64,000 nt of DNA from Vibrio ziniensis. Its GTDB lineage: Bacteria; Pseudomonadota; Gammaproteobacteria; Enterobacterales; Vibrionaceae. Of this stretch, positions 34,021 to 42,420 are shown one piece after another; position 1 is the stretch's first letter; every line of letters begins with the position of its first letter. The notes beneath the pieces are model-generated. The model was not told the origin of the DNA. It ran no database searches and saw only the letters and a program-made list of their open reading frames with translations. A program made the translations under genes and the position numbers. The DNA lies in assembly GCF_011064285.1 (NCBI RefSeq), contig NZ_CP049332.1, positions 558,001 to 622,000 of the forward strand, given 5' to 3'.

Positions 34021-35061
34021 ATGAGTTTCGCTCCTGTAAAAACGGCCGTTATTGGTTACGGCTATTCCGCAAAAACCTTTCATCTTCCATTTATCAAAGC
34101 GCTACCAGAATTAGAGTTATCCGCCATCAGTTCCAGCCAGCAGGTAAGTGTTGAAGCCGATTGGCCACAAGCACAGTGGTTCGGTGATGCAAATGATCTG
34201 TTAGATAACAGCGATGCAGAGTTGGTTATCATTACAGCGCCAAACGATGTGCATTATTCCCTTGCTAAGCGTGCTTTAGAAAATGGAAAACACGTCATCG
34301 TTGAAAAACCGTTTGTTACCCGTGTTGAAGATGGCAAGGAGCTGATCGCTCTAGCAGAAGAGAAAGGTCTTGTCCTCAGCGTGTTCCATAATCGTCGTTG
34401 GGATGGTGACCTGCTTACAGTGAAAAAGCTGCTTGATGAAGGAAAGCTGGGCGAGGTGAAATTGTTTGAATCTCACTTTGACCGTTACCGCCCTGAAGTA
34501 CGTCAACGCTGGAGAGAACTGGCAGCTGATGGTGGCGGTATTCTTTTTGATTTAGCCCCTCACTTGCTAGACCAAGCGCTTATGTTGTTCGGTATGCCAG
34601 AAGCGATTAACGCGCAATGTCGCATTATGCGCCCGGGCTCAACCACCAACGATTACTTCAATCTGATTCTGCATTACCCAGAGCATTTGGTTCATCTGCA
34701 TGGCAATCTGTATAGCCCAGAGCCGAACTTGCGTTACAAGATATTAGGGACTTTGGGCAAATACGAAAAGTATGGACTAGACCCACAAGAAGCTTGCTTG
34801 AAACAGGGAGTTGAACCTAACGCGTCAGGTTGGGCGCAAGAAGACTCATCGGCATACGGTAAACTCTATTTAGAAAGTGAGTCTCATACGATTACAACTG
34901 AGCATGGTTGTTACGAGATGTTTTTCAAAGGCGTTGCATCTGCTGTGCGCTTGGGTACTGAAAACCCAGTTCATGCATCGGAATCACTCAAAAACATCAT
35001 GTTGATTCAAATGGCGATGGAAAGCAGCGAAACTGGCCAAACATTAAAGGTGAGCCTATGA
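34021..35061 (+). CDS. Gfo/Idh/MocA-family oxidoreductase (YdgJ-like)
   Basis: A 346-residue NAD(P)-dependent oxidoreductase. The N-terminal Rossmann fold has 'VIGYGYSAKTFHLPFI', and the family motif E-K-P is in 'GKHVIVEKPFVT'. 'FHNRRWDGDLLTVKKLLDEGKLGEV' and 'GGGILFDLAPHLLDQALMLFG' (catalytic DLxPHLxDQ) match the YdgJ/YhhX subgroup. The substrate is unknown, probably a sugar or polyol. Its stop overlaps the start of the UPF0303 gene by 4 bp, so the two are one operon. Confidence 0.92.
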   Translation: MSFAPVKTAVIGYGYSAKTFHLPFIKALPELELSAISSSQQVSVEADWPQAQWFGDANDLLDNSDAELVIITAPNDVHYSLAKRALENGKHVIVEKPFVTRVEDGKELIALAEEKGLVLSVFHNRRWDGDLLTVKKLLDEGKLGEVKLFESHFDRYRPEVRQRWRELAADGGGILFDLAPHLLDQALMLFGMPEAINAQCRIMRPGSTTNDYFNLILHYPEHLVHLHGNLYSPEPNLRYKILGTLGKYEKYGLDPQEACLKQGVEPNASGWAQEDSSAYGKLYLESESHTITTEHGCYEMFFKGVASAVRLGTENPVHASESLKNIMLIQMAMESSETGQTLKVSL

Positions 35062-35531
35062 GTTACACATTAGAAAGCCTGATAGAACAAGAACGCGAGT
35101 TAGAGCTTTGCTATTTCAACCAAGATGTGGCTTGGCAATTAGGTAGCTGCATTAAATCACTCGCTGAGCAGAAAGGTGCTTCGATATCGATAGAAGTGTT
35201 TGGTTTTGGTCAGACGTTATTTCAATTCTGTATGATGGGTTCGAGTGCCGATCAACTGGATTGGATTCGACGTAAGCGCAATTCGGTACTCTGTTATGGC
35301 AAAAGCACTTACTACTTGTCACTCTACAATGAAGGCAAGAAGCGAGTGTTTGAAACACAGCCACATATTGACCCAAACGAGTATTGTGCTCACGGTGGTT
35401 CTTTCCCAATCCGAATCAAAGGTTCTGGTTTGGTCGGTGCAGTGAGCGCTTCGGGGCTGGCTTCTTTGGACGATCACGAGTTGGTGACACAAGCACTAAA
35501 GCAAGCGTTAGATTCTCAAAAAACACAATAA
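35058..35531 (+). CDS. UPF0303 / HbpS-like heme-degrading-domain protein
   Basis: A 157-residue protein with the UPF0303 (HbpS-like) pattern: 'LESLIEQERELELCYFNQDVAWQLGSCI', 'IEVFGFGQTLFQFCMMG', 'WIRRKRNSVLCYGKSTYYLSLYNEGKK', 'HGGSFPIRIKGSGLVGAVSASGLASLDDHELV'. HbpS-type proteins bind heme or small molecules; genes of this family often accompany oxidoreductases, as here. It overlaps the preceding oxidoreductase gene and is followed after 30 bp by the M20 gene, which may be co-transcribed. Confidence 0.85.
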   Translation: MSYTLESLIEQERELELCYFNQDVAWQLGSCIKSLAEQKGASISIEVFGFGQTLFQFCMMGSSADQLDWIRRKRNSVLCYGKSTYYLSLYNEGKKRVFETQPHIDPNEYCAHGGSFPIRIKGSGLVGAVSASGLASLDDHELVTQALKQALDSQKTQ

Positions 35532-35561
35532 TGAAATAGAACGACAAGGAGGTCGTTAATC

Positions 35562-36695
35562 ATGTCTCAAGCAACTTGGACTGAGTTTCGACGAGAGCTA
35601 CACCAGTTTCCAGAACTCTCAAACCATGAACATCAAACCGCTCGTCGTGTTGAAGAAGTGTTCAAGAAATTCCGCCCAGATGAAACCGTCACTTCCCTTG
35701 GCGGTCATGGTGTAGCGTTTATATTTAATGGTGCAGAAGAAGGTCCTACTACCTTAATTCGCTGTGAGCTAGATGCCCTGCCGATTGAAGAGTGTAATAA
35801 CTTTGCTCATCGCTCAGTCCATCAAGGTGTATCGCATAAATGCGGTCACGATGGACATATGGCAATTGTGACCGCTTTAGGTGAAGAGCTTTGTGAAAAC
35901 AAGCTGAAATCAGGTCGAGTCATCTTGGCCTTTCAACCAGCTGAAGAGACGGGAGAAGGGGCAATCGGAATGGTCAATGATCCGGCCTTTGCCACTTATG
36001 TTCCTGATTTTGCATTTGCTTTGCACAACTATCCCGGCTTGTCGCTGGGACATGTTGCGGTAAAAGTTGGCTCGTTTAACTGCGCGTCTCGTGGAATGAT
36101 CATTCGTCTTAAAGGAAAAACGTCCCATGCGGCGCATCCTGAGAATGGAGTCAGCCCTGCGTTGGCAATGTGCAGCATTATTGAATCTCTCACGGCGCTG
36201 CCTCAAACCCTAACTCAAACAAGCTGGGTAACGGTGATTCACGCCAATCTTGGTGAAATCGCCTTTGGAACTTCGCCGGGTGATGCTGTGGTAATGGCAA
36301 CGCTGCGTAGTGAAACTAACGAGGCAATGGAGAACCTTGTTCAGGCTGCCACACAAATTGCACAGGAACTGTCTGAGCAACATGGATTAACGTGGTCTAT
36401 GGAGTGGCAAGATGTGTTTCAGGCGAGTGTGAATTCAGAGTTGGGCTCAGCGTTGGTGGTTAAAGCGTGTGAGAACACTGAGATTCCTTGCCATATTTTG
36501 CAAGAACCAATGCGTTGGTCTGAAGATTTCGGGCAATTTACAGCGGTAGCAAAAGAAGGGGCAATGTTTGTTCTCGGTTCAGGTAGGCAAAGTCCGCAGC
36601 TGCACAATCCTGATTATGATTTCCCTGATGAATTGATACCTATCGGTAAAGCGGTTTTTGCTAACCTTATTGAACAAATTAACGGTTTAAACTGA
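35562..36695 (+). CDS. M20-family amidohydrolase
   Basis: A 377-residue metal-dependent amidohydrolase of the M20D (hippurate hydrolase/IAA-amino acid hydrolase-like) group. It contains 'FRRELHQFPELSNHEHQTARRV', 'LIRCELDALPIEE', 'HKCGHDGHMAIVTALG' (metal-binding CGHDGH), 'LAFQPAEETGEGA' (catalytic EE) and the lid-domain block 'GKTSHAAHPENGVSPALA'. The substrate is an N-acyl amino acid or similar amide. AAGGAGGT ribosome site. Likely last gene of the 34021-36695 operon. Confidence 0.92.
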   Translation: MSQATWTEFRRELHQFPELSNHEHQTARRVEEVFKKFRPDETVTSLGGHGVAFIFNGAEEGPTTLIRCELDALPIEECNNFAHRSVHQGVSHKCGHDGHMAIVTALGEELCENKLKSGRVILAFQPAEETGEGAIGMVNDPAFATYVPDFAFALHNYPGLSLGHVAVKVGSFNCASRGMIIRLKGKTSHAAHPENGVSPALAMCSIIESLTALPQTLTQTSWVTVIHANLGEIAFGTSPGDAVVMATLRSETNEAMENLVQAATQIAQELSEQHGLTWSMEWQDVFQASVNSELGSALVVKACENTEIPCHILQEPMRWSEDFGQFTAVAKEGAMFVLGSGRQSPQLHNPDYDFPDELIPIGKAVFANLIEQINGLN

Positions 36696-36737
36696 ACCTA
36701 AAGAAACGGCACCTTTTGGTGCCATTTCTTTAGGTTC
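36694..36737. terminator. Long hairpin between convergent genes
   Basis: GAACCTAAAGAAA-C-GGCACC (36694-36713) and GGTGCC-A-TTTCTTTAGGTTC (36718-36737) form a stem of about 19 pairs with one mismatch and a TTTT loop. The left arm begins inside the M20 stop codon. A- and T-rich arms could terminate transcription from both sides. Confidence 0.8.
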
Positions 36738-36750
36738 GATGTGCAGTTCT

Positions 36751-37122
36751 TTAGTTGAGAGGTGCAAGATTGAGTTGTGCTTCTTGCATTTCCGATAAAC
36801 CTCCACCGTTGTGAACATTTATGAATCCTTGCTTAACGAGTGATTGCATCGCTATGCCTGAACGATTTCCACTTCGACAGTAAACGACGATTGAACGATC
36901 TTTTGCGATGTCTGCAAATCCAGTTTCAACAGTGTCTAACGGAATATTAATTGCGTCATCAAGGTGACCTTGTGCAAATTCTTCAGGCGTTCTTACATCA
37001 ACAATAAGAGCACCGCTTTCAATCAGTTCCCAAGCTGCATCGGCTCTTTGTGATGCCAATGCTGAGCCAGAAGGGAGTGCCATAGCGCTGCCTAACAGTA
37101 AACTTAATAGCTTTTTCCACAT
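36751..37122 (-). CDS. Periplasmic rhodanese-like sulfurtransferase (PspE-like)
   Basis: A protein of about 123 residues with a signal peptide ('KKLLSLLLGSAMALPSGSALA') and one rhodanese domain. The active-site loop is C-R-S-G-N-R-S ('VVYCRSGNRSGIA'), and the 'IVDVRTPEEFAQGHLDDAINIPL' block is standard. It would transfer sulfane sulfur in the periplasm, like PspE. The frame extends upstream to 37161, but the ATG at 37122 is preceded by AAGGAG and starts the signal peptide. Confidence 0.9.
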   Translation of the reverse strand: MWKKLLSLLLGSAMALPSGSALASQRADAAWELIESGALIVDVRTPEEFAQGHLDDAINIPLDTVETGFADIAKDRSIVVYCRSGNRSGIAMQSLVKQGFINVHNGGGLSEMQEAQLNLAPLN

Positions 37123-37237
37123 GTCGTTACATCTCCTTGGTGGATGACTCATTGATTTCATTATGAACGCATTGCTCGAAGTTCGACAACAAAATCATGA
37201 TGCGTTTTGAACTGCTTTCCAACATCCCATATCTAGG

Positions 37238-37792
37238 TTAAACGTTGCTGACTAATACCAGTTTAGGCCAAATAGTGAGCCAATGTTTTTTGGCGATTCT
37301 TTGTGTAAAAACATTAGGTTGAGGGGAGTTTGGATTGATTGCAACGTTAAGAGACCAGTTTGCGTCTAGGCCAAAAGGCGCACAAAAGACCAGTTGGTCA
37401 TCATACCCAAGGCTCACGCCAACACAGGTTGGAATTTCTACCCATTGGCTAATTGCGTGTTCGGTATTGTGATAGGGCAAATGACCATGGTTTAAGTGCA
37501 TTCTCGCCTGATTACGTACTTCCCAATTGACGTGGGGAAGCAGTCGAATCAGTTGTTCCTGATAAGCAAGTTCTGTGGCGTGACTTAAATCTTGGGTATC
37601 GAAATACACCAAATCAATATCGTTTAAAGGCGTCATCTGCTCTTTGTGGTGCTGATGATCCCAAATGGCATTGCGTAAAAAACCGGCAGCAAGAAACCAC
37701 TGAGGAAGAGCAAGGGTTCTTGCTGCTTTGAGACACGCCATCCTAAACTCGTCTTTACTGATAAGGTGGTGGGTTTGCTCGATAACGTTCAT
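37238..37792 (-). CDS. Nucleotidyltransferase-family protein (NTP_transf_6 type)
   Basis: A 184-residue soluble protein. 'FLAAGFLRNAIWDHQHH' and 'PLNDIDLVYFD' (D-x-D metal motif) are the hallmarks of the nucleotidyltransferase-like family, and 'WEVRNQARMH' and 'FGLDANWSLNVAINP' follow the expected order. The substrate is unknown. It ends close to the HAD gene on the same strand and is probably co-transcribed with it. Confidence 0.85.
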   Translation of the reverse strand: MNVIEQTHHLISKDEFRMACLKAARTLALPQWFLAAGFLRNAIWDHQHHKEQMTPLNDIDLVYFDTQDLSHATELAYQEQLIRLLPHVNWEVRNQARMHLNHGHLPYHNTEHAISQWVEIPTCVGVSLGYDDQLVFCAPFGLDANWSLNVAINPNSPQPNVFTQRIAKKHWLTIWPKLVLVSNV

Positions 37793-37816
37793 TCAGGGAT
37801 TCTTTGGATTCGATTG

Positions 37817-38473
37817 TTAGCAAGCAGCTTTGAGTTCACTCAATACATCATGCATAGAGCTTCTAATCTTAGGACCTAGTGCTAACACTTCGTCACAAGG
37901 TTTAACCAAATCTGGAATTTGATAAGTGATCATGTTGGCAGCCATCGCTGATTTGACACCGTTATTGGAATCTTCAAACGCAAGGCAGTATTCAGGTGCT
38001 ATGTTTAAGCGCTCTGCGGCGAGAAGAAATATTTCAGGATCGGGTTTGCCGTGTTTAACTTCACAGCCCGTCGCATAAGCGTCAAAATATTGGTCGAGCT
38101 CCGCCAAACGCAATTTTACTGTAGCAACATCTCGTTGAGTTGAGGTTGCAACGGCAGTAGGTATGTTGTGCTTCTTCAACCATTGTAACAGCTCTACAAC
38201 ACCGTCTTTGACTGGGATGGCTTGGTGTTTCACTACCGCATCGTACCGCTTACGCCACTCTTGGTGCAGAACAGGGTAATCCAAATCTGGGCCATAACCA
38301 TTTCGTAAGGTTTGTTCTATTCCAGCAGCATTTTTGCCAATCACTGAAAGGTAGATTTCTCTGTGGAAAGGAACACCTACGGCGTGGCAGGCTTGTTCGA
38401 AGATTTCTAAACAGACTTGCTCAGTATTGAGCAACAGCCCATCCATATCAAAAATAGCAGCTTGGAATTTCAT
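37817..38473 (-). CDS. HAD-superfamily phosphatase, beta-phosphoglucomutase-like
   Basis: A 218-residue HAD hydrolase. Motif I is 'FDMDGLLLNTE' (nucleophile DMD), motif II is 'AVATSTQRD', and motifs III/IV are 'HGKPDPEIFLLAAERL' and 'CLAFEDSNNGVKSAMAA'. A helical cap lies between motifs I and II. This layout fits sugar-phosphate phosphatases and beta-phosphoglucomutase relatives (YniC/YqaB-like). The nucleotidyltransferase gene lies 24 bp downstream. Confidence 0.88.
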   Translation of the reverse strand: MKFQAAIFDMDGLLLNTEQVCLEIFEQACHAVGVPFHREIYLSVIGKNAAGIEQTLRNGYGPDLDYPVLHQEWRKRYDAVVKHQAIPVKDGVVELLQWLKKHNIPTAVATSTQRDVATVKLRLAELDQYFDAYATGCEVKHGKPDPEIFLLAAERLNIAPEYCLAFEDSNNGVKSAMAANMITYQIPDLVKPCDEVLALGPKIRSSMHDVLSELKAAC

Positions 38474-38612
38474 GGTTACAACTTTGAACTAGTGTGCGGA
38501 AGCTAGCTATTCTCCCATATTCTTACTTTGAAGTGAGAATTTTTTTACCAGCTTGAAAGCGTCGGCTTATCTTCACTTATGTAACGTATTAGACAGAGAG
38601 ACAATTTTAGCC

Positions 38613-38684
38613 ATGAGTTATCCTTACGCCCCATTTGGAATCTACTTCAAACATCGCACAGGTTCGCGTCGTCTTGGAAGGTAA
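38613..38684 (+). CDS. Possible 23-codon leader ORF before a SulP gene
   Basis: ATG at 38613 to TAA at 38684 encodes a short peptide rich in Tyr/Phe/Pro at the start (MSYPYAPFG) and Arg at the end (TGSRRLGR). It ends 6 bp before the TTG start of the SulP gene and covers that gene's GGAAGG ribosome site, so its translation could influence SulP expression. No strong ribosome site of its own was seen. Confidence 0.3.
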   Translation: MSYPYAPFGIYFKHRTGSRRLGR

Positions 38685-38690
38685 AAATCG

Positions 38691-40460
38691 TTGAAATCTG
38701 CATCAATTCAGCAGTGGGTGCCAGGGTTGCACCAACTCAAACACTATGACCGTTCTTGGTTGAAAGATGATGTTCGCGCAGCAATCTCTGTCGTCGCAGT
38801 TGCTTTACCTGTGGCGATTGCCTATGCCCAACTAACAGGCGTATCAGCTATTGTGGGCCTGTATTCCTGCATTCTTCCTATGATTGTTTACGCTTTGTTC
38901 GGAACATCACGTCAATTAATTGTTGGACCTGATGCTGCAACATGTGCGGTCGTTGCTGCGGTTGTTACTCCACTTGCTGGTGGTGACCCTATTCGTCATA
39001 TGGAACTCGTGACAGTAATGACGCTGATGACGGGTGGGTGGTGTATTTTGGCAAGCCGTTTCAAACTAGGTATTTTGGCTGATTTTTTATCTCGTCCGAT
39101 TCTGATTGGATTGTTAAACGGTGTTGCTCTAACCATTATCTTTGGTCAGTTAGTTAAGTTTATTGGTATAAAAAACTCTGAAGAGTTTCTGCTACAAAGT
39201 GTCATTGATACACCCTGGATCATCTTTGATGTGCACTGGCAGACTGTAGCTATCAGTATAGCTACGGCCGCAGTTTATTTTGCCTTCAAGAAGTTCCAAC
39301 CTACTTCCCCAGCGGCGATGATCTCTATCTGTGTGGCAAGCTTTATGGTGTGGTTCTTTAACCTTGATGAGCAAGGAGTAAAGGTGATTGGCTCTATACA
39401 AGGCGGTTTACCAGCTATCCATGTCCCGCATGTTGAAGTGACAACATTACGTGAACTTGTGATGCCAGCACTGAACTTAGCGATGGTGAGCTTCGTCAGC
39501 ATGATGTTGACCGCTCGAAGTTTCGCAGCCAAGAATGGCTATGAAATTGATGCGGATAAAGAGTTCAAAGCGTTAGGTTTAGCAAACTTGGCTTCGGCAT
39601 TTTCACAAGGTTTTGCTATCAGCGGTGCGGACTCTCGAACTGCGGTAAACGATGCTAATGGTGGTAAGAGCCAGATGGTTTCCATCATCGCAGCTCTGCT
39701 AGTCGCGATAATTGCTATCTTTGTTTATGAACCATTACGTTATATTCCGATTGCAGCTCTTGGGGTTGTGCTTATTATCGCGGCTACGTCATTGGTTGAT
39801 TTAATGGGCATTTGGCAACTGAGAATTCGCAACAAGGACGCATTTTACCTAGCGATGATTACTTTTGTCGCAGTGCTGGTGATTGGCGTAATTCCCGGTA
39901 TTACAATGGCTGTTCTACTAGGGCTTGTGCAGTTTCTTCGCGTTATCATGCGACCAACAGATGAGCTGTTAGGAATAGATAAAGAAGGTACAGTGCGAGC
40001 TTTGGATAGCTCAGATAAAGCCTCTCCAATCCCTGGGTTGACCATTTATCGCTTTAACTCGCCGCTGACTTATTTCAACTCGCCGTACTTTAAACGCCGT
40101 GTGCTTGACTGTTCTGAAGCTGCTGCTCCTGAAGAGAAGTGTTTCATTATCGATGCGGTATCGTGCTTTACCCACTTTGATTTAAGCGTGATGGCGACAC
40201 TGGCGGATGTGCATAACATATTAAAGAGCCGTGGTATTCGTTTGGTTGTTGCTGGCCGAAAACCGAGTATACGTAAGTGGTGCGAGTTGAGTGGCATCCC
40301 TATTGGAGACGGTGGCTTAGTGTTGCGAGCCGACATGTTTGTCGCAATTAAACTGAGTGGTTGTTACTTCAATGCGGTGGGTGAAGGGCACATTCCAGAG
40401 ATCCAAAAAGAGTCTGAAAACTCAGTCGAGGATATACGTGTCGCGCCGATTGTCGCGTAA
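38691..40460 (+). CDS. SulP-family anion transporter (first of tandem pair)
   Basis: A 589-residue SLC26/SulP transporter. The N-terminal 'DVRAAISVVAVALPVAIAYAQLTGVSAIVGLYSCILP' and 'FGTSRQLIVGPDAATCAVVAAVV' are family signatures of the transport domain (about 10-12 helices). A cytoplasmic STAS domain follows (about residues 445-570, 'FIIDAVSCFTHFDLSVMATLADVHNILKSRGIRLVVAG'). Substrates in the family include sulfate and bicarbonate. The start codon is TTG after GGAAGG, and the aligned N-terminus of the second copy supports it. It is followed by a terminator and a close paralogue. Confidence 0.93.
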   Translation: MKSASIQQWVPGLHQLKHYDRSWLKDDVRAAISVVAVALPVAIAYAQLTGVSAIVGLYSCILPMIVYALFGTSRQLIVGPDAATCAVVAAVVTPLAGGDPIRHMELVTVMTLMTGGWCILASRFKLGILADFLSRPILIGLLNGVALTIIFGQLVKFIGIKNSEEFLLQSVIDTPWIIFDVHWQTVAISIATAAVYFAFKKFQPTSPAAMISICVASFMVWFFNLDEQGVKVIGSIQGGLPAIHVPHVEVTTLRELVMPALNLAMVSFVSMMLTARSFAAKNGYEIDADKEFKALGLANLASAFSQGFAISGADSRTAVNDANGGKSQMVSIIAALLVAIIAIFVYEPLRYIPIAALGVVLIIAATSLVDLMGIWQLRIRNKDAFYLAMITFVAVLVIGVIPGITMAVLLGLVQFLRVIMRPTDELLGIDKEGTVRALDSSDKASPIPGLTIYRFNSPLTYFNSPYFKRRVLDCSEAAAPEEKCFIIDAVSCFTHFDLSVMATLADVHNILKSRGIRLVVAGRKPSIRKWCELSGIPIGDGGLVLRADMFVAIKLSGCYFNAVGEGHIPEIQKESENSVEDIRVAPIVA

Positions 40461-40479
40461 ATAGAACTGAAACAGAAAG

Positions 40480-40502
40480 CCCGTCTAGAAGACGGGTTTT
40501 TT
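40480..40502 (+). terminator. Terminator between the tandem SulP genes
   Basis: CCCGTCT (40480-40486) pairs with AGACGGG (40490-40496), followed by a T-run. The second SulP gene therefore needs its own promoter. Confidence 0.85.
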
Positions 40503-40608
40503 ATTACGATTTTATTGCGTTTTTATTTCAATGTTTATGTGAATGGTTTGAACAACTTAGGTTATGCTTATTGAAACGCTTTCTCATGTGAAGTAAGGAA
40601 CACCGTAA

Positions 40609-42363
40609 GTGAAAATCGCGTCAATTGCTCAATGGATGCCAGGTCTCAATCAGCTTAAACATTATGACCGAACATGGTTTAAAGATGACTTCCGCGCAGC
40701 TCTGTCTGTCGTTGCAGTCGCACTGCCCGTTGCTATTGCTTATGCGCAGTTAACGGGAGTATCTGCAATTGTCGGTTTGTATTCCTGCGTGCTTCCAATG
40801 TTGGTATATGCCTTATTTGGTACTTCTCGCCAGTTGATCATAGGCCCCGATGCAGCCACGTGTGCAGTGATTGCGGCAGTGGTAACGCCACTAGCAGCAG
40901 GAGATCCAACGAAACACTGGCAGCTTGTAATGACCATGACTGCAATGACTGGTATCTGGTGTATTTTGGCAAGCCGATTCAAGCTTGGTGTTCTGGCAGA
41001 TTTTCTATCAAGACCGATTTTACTTGGTTTGTTAAACGGTGTGGCATTGACCATCATTGTTGGTCAGTTTGCGAAAATATTCGGTTTGAAGTTTGAACAG
41101 CGTTATCTACTGGAACGATTGTATGAGGCGCCGTCTTTATTGATGAATCCACATTGGCAAACTTTAATGATTAGTACCACGACGGTGGTGGTTTATCTGG
41201 CTTCTAAGCGTTTGCGACCTCAATGGCCTGCAGCGATGTTTGCCATTTTCATTACTGGTGTAATGGTCTGGTTGATGAAGCTAGATACTGTTGGTGTTCA
41301 AGTCGTAGGCGTAATCCAAGGTGGATTACCAACATTCCAAGCACCAACATTTGATATCGGTGTCTCTCGTGAACTTGTGGTTCCGGCTCTCAACTTAGCT
41401 GTAGTGAGCTTCGTGAGTATGATGCTTACGGCACGTAGTTTTGCTGCGAAAAATGGCTATGACATTGATGCTGATAAAGAGTTTCAGGCTTTAGGCTTAG
41501 CCAACCTAGCTTCTGCATTTTCACAAGGTTTTGCGATTAGTGGCGCTGACTCACGTACCGCGGTGAATGACGCAAACGGAGGCAAATCTCAGCTGGTTTC
41601 AGTCATTGCTGCTTTGTGCATTGGTGCAATAGCGATATTTGCTTATCAACCTTTGCAGTACATACCTATCGCTGCATTGGGTGTGGTATTGATCATTGCC
41701 TCGACGTCTCTGCTTGATCTTAAAGGGGTTTGGTTACTTAGAACACGTAACAAAGATGCATTTTACCTTGCCTCTATTACTTTGGTTTCGGTGTTAGTTA
41801 TTGGGGTTATTCCAGGTATCACATTGGCGGTGTTGTTAGGTCTATTTCAATTTCTTCGTGTGGTTATGCGCCCGAGGGACCAAGTGTTGGGTTTGGATAA
41901 GAAAGGTACTGTGCGTTCGATTGACCCTTCTGGTAAGGCTACTGCTATCCCTGGTTTGATTATTTATCGTTTTAACTCACCACTGACTTACTTTAACGCC
42001 CCATACTTCAAGCGTCGTTTATTAGAGCTATCGGAAGCGAGTAGTGACATTGGGTGTGTAGTGGTTGATGCTGTTTCCAGTTTCACTCACCTAGATCTGA
42101 GCGTGATGGCGATGCTCGCAGATGTTCAGGCTATTCTAAAAAAACGAGGAATTCGTTTAGTTATTGCGGGAAGAAAACGCAGTTTACGTAAATGGTGTGA
42201 GTTAACGGGTGTACCGCTCGGTGATGGTGGGGTAGTACTGCGTGCAGACTTGTATCTGGCAATTAAAATGAGTGGTTGCTACCAAGAAGCTGTTCAGGAA
42301 GGTCAAGTCCCTCCAGTACAGAAGGAGGCTGACGCAACAAACCCCGTACCTGAAGTGGCTTAG
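40609..42363 (+). CDS. SulP-family anion transporter (second of tandem pair)
   Basis: A 584-residue SulP transporter, clearly a duplicate of the one at 38691. The two share long identical stretches, including 'VVAVALPVAIAYAQLTGVSA', 'GTSRQLI.GPDAATCAV.AAVVTPLA' and 'FSQGFAISGADSRTAVNDANGGKSQ', and a similar STAS domain ('VDAVSSFTHLDLSVMAMLADVQAILKKRGIRLVIAG'). Most differences fall in the mid-protein helices and at the C-terminus. The start codon is GTG. It has a separate terminator (42378-42403). The substrate cannot be told from sequence. Confidence 0.93.
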   Translation: MKIASIAQWMPGLNQLKHYDRTWFKDDFRAALSVVAVALPVAIAYAQLTGVSAIVGLYSCVLPMLVYALFGTSRQLIIGPDAATCAVIAAVVTPLAAGDPTKHWQLVMTMTAMTGIWCILASRFKLGVLADFLSRPILLGLLNGVALTIIVGQFAKIFGLKFEQRYLLERLYEAPSLLMNPHWQTLMISTTTVVVYLASKRLRPQWPAAMFAIFITGVMVWLMKLDTVGVQVVGVIQGGLPTFQAPTFDIGVSRELVVPALNLAVVSFVSMMLTARSFAAKNGYDIDADKEFQALGLANLASAFSQGFAISGADSRTAVNDANGGKSQLVSVIAALCIGAIAIFAYQPLQYIPIAALGVVLIIASTSLLDLKGVWLLRTRNKDAFYLASITLVSVLVIGVIPGITLAVLLGLFQFLRVVMRPRDQVLGLDKKGTVRSIDPSGKATAIPGLIIYRFNSPLTYFNAPYFKRRLLELSEASSDIGCVVVDAVSSFTHLDLSVMAMLADVQAILKKRGIRLVIAGRKRSLRKWCELTGVPLGDGGVVLRADLYLAIKMSGCYQEAVQEGQVPPVQKEADATNPVPEVA

Positions 42364-42377
42364 CTTTCAGCTAGTAC

Positions 42378-42403
42378 AAGAGCCTGCGATGCAGGCTCTT
42401 TTC
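42378..42403 (+). terminator. Terminator after the second SulP gene
   Basis: AAGAGCCTGC (42378-42387) pairs with GCAGGCTCTT (42391-42400), followed by Ts. Confidence 0.85.
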
Positions 42404-42420
42404 GTAGATTTAAATTGAGA

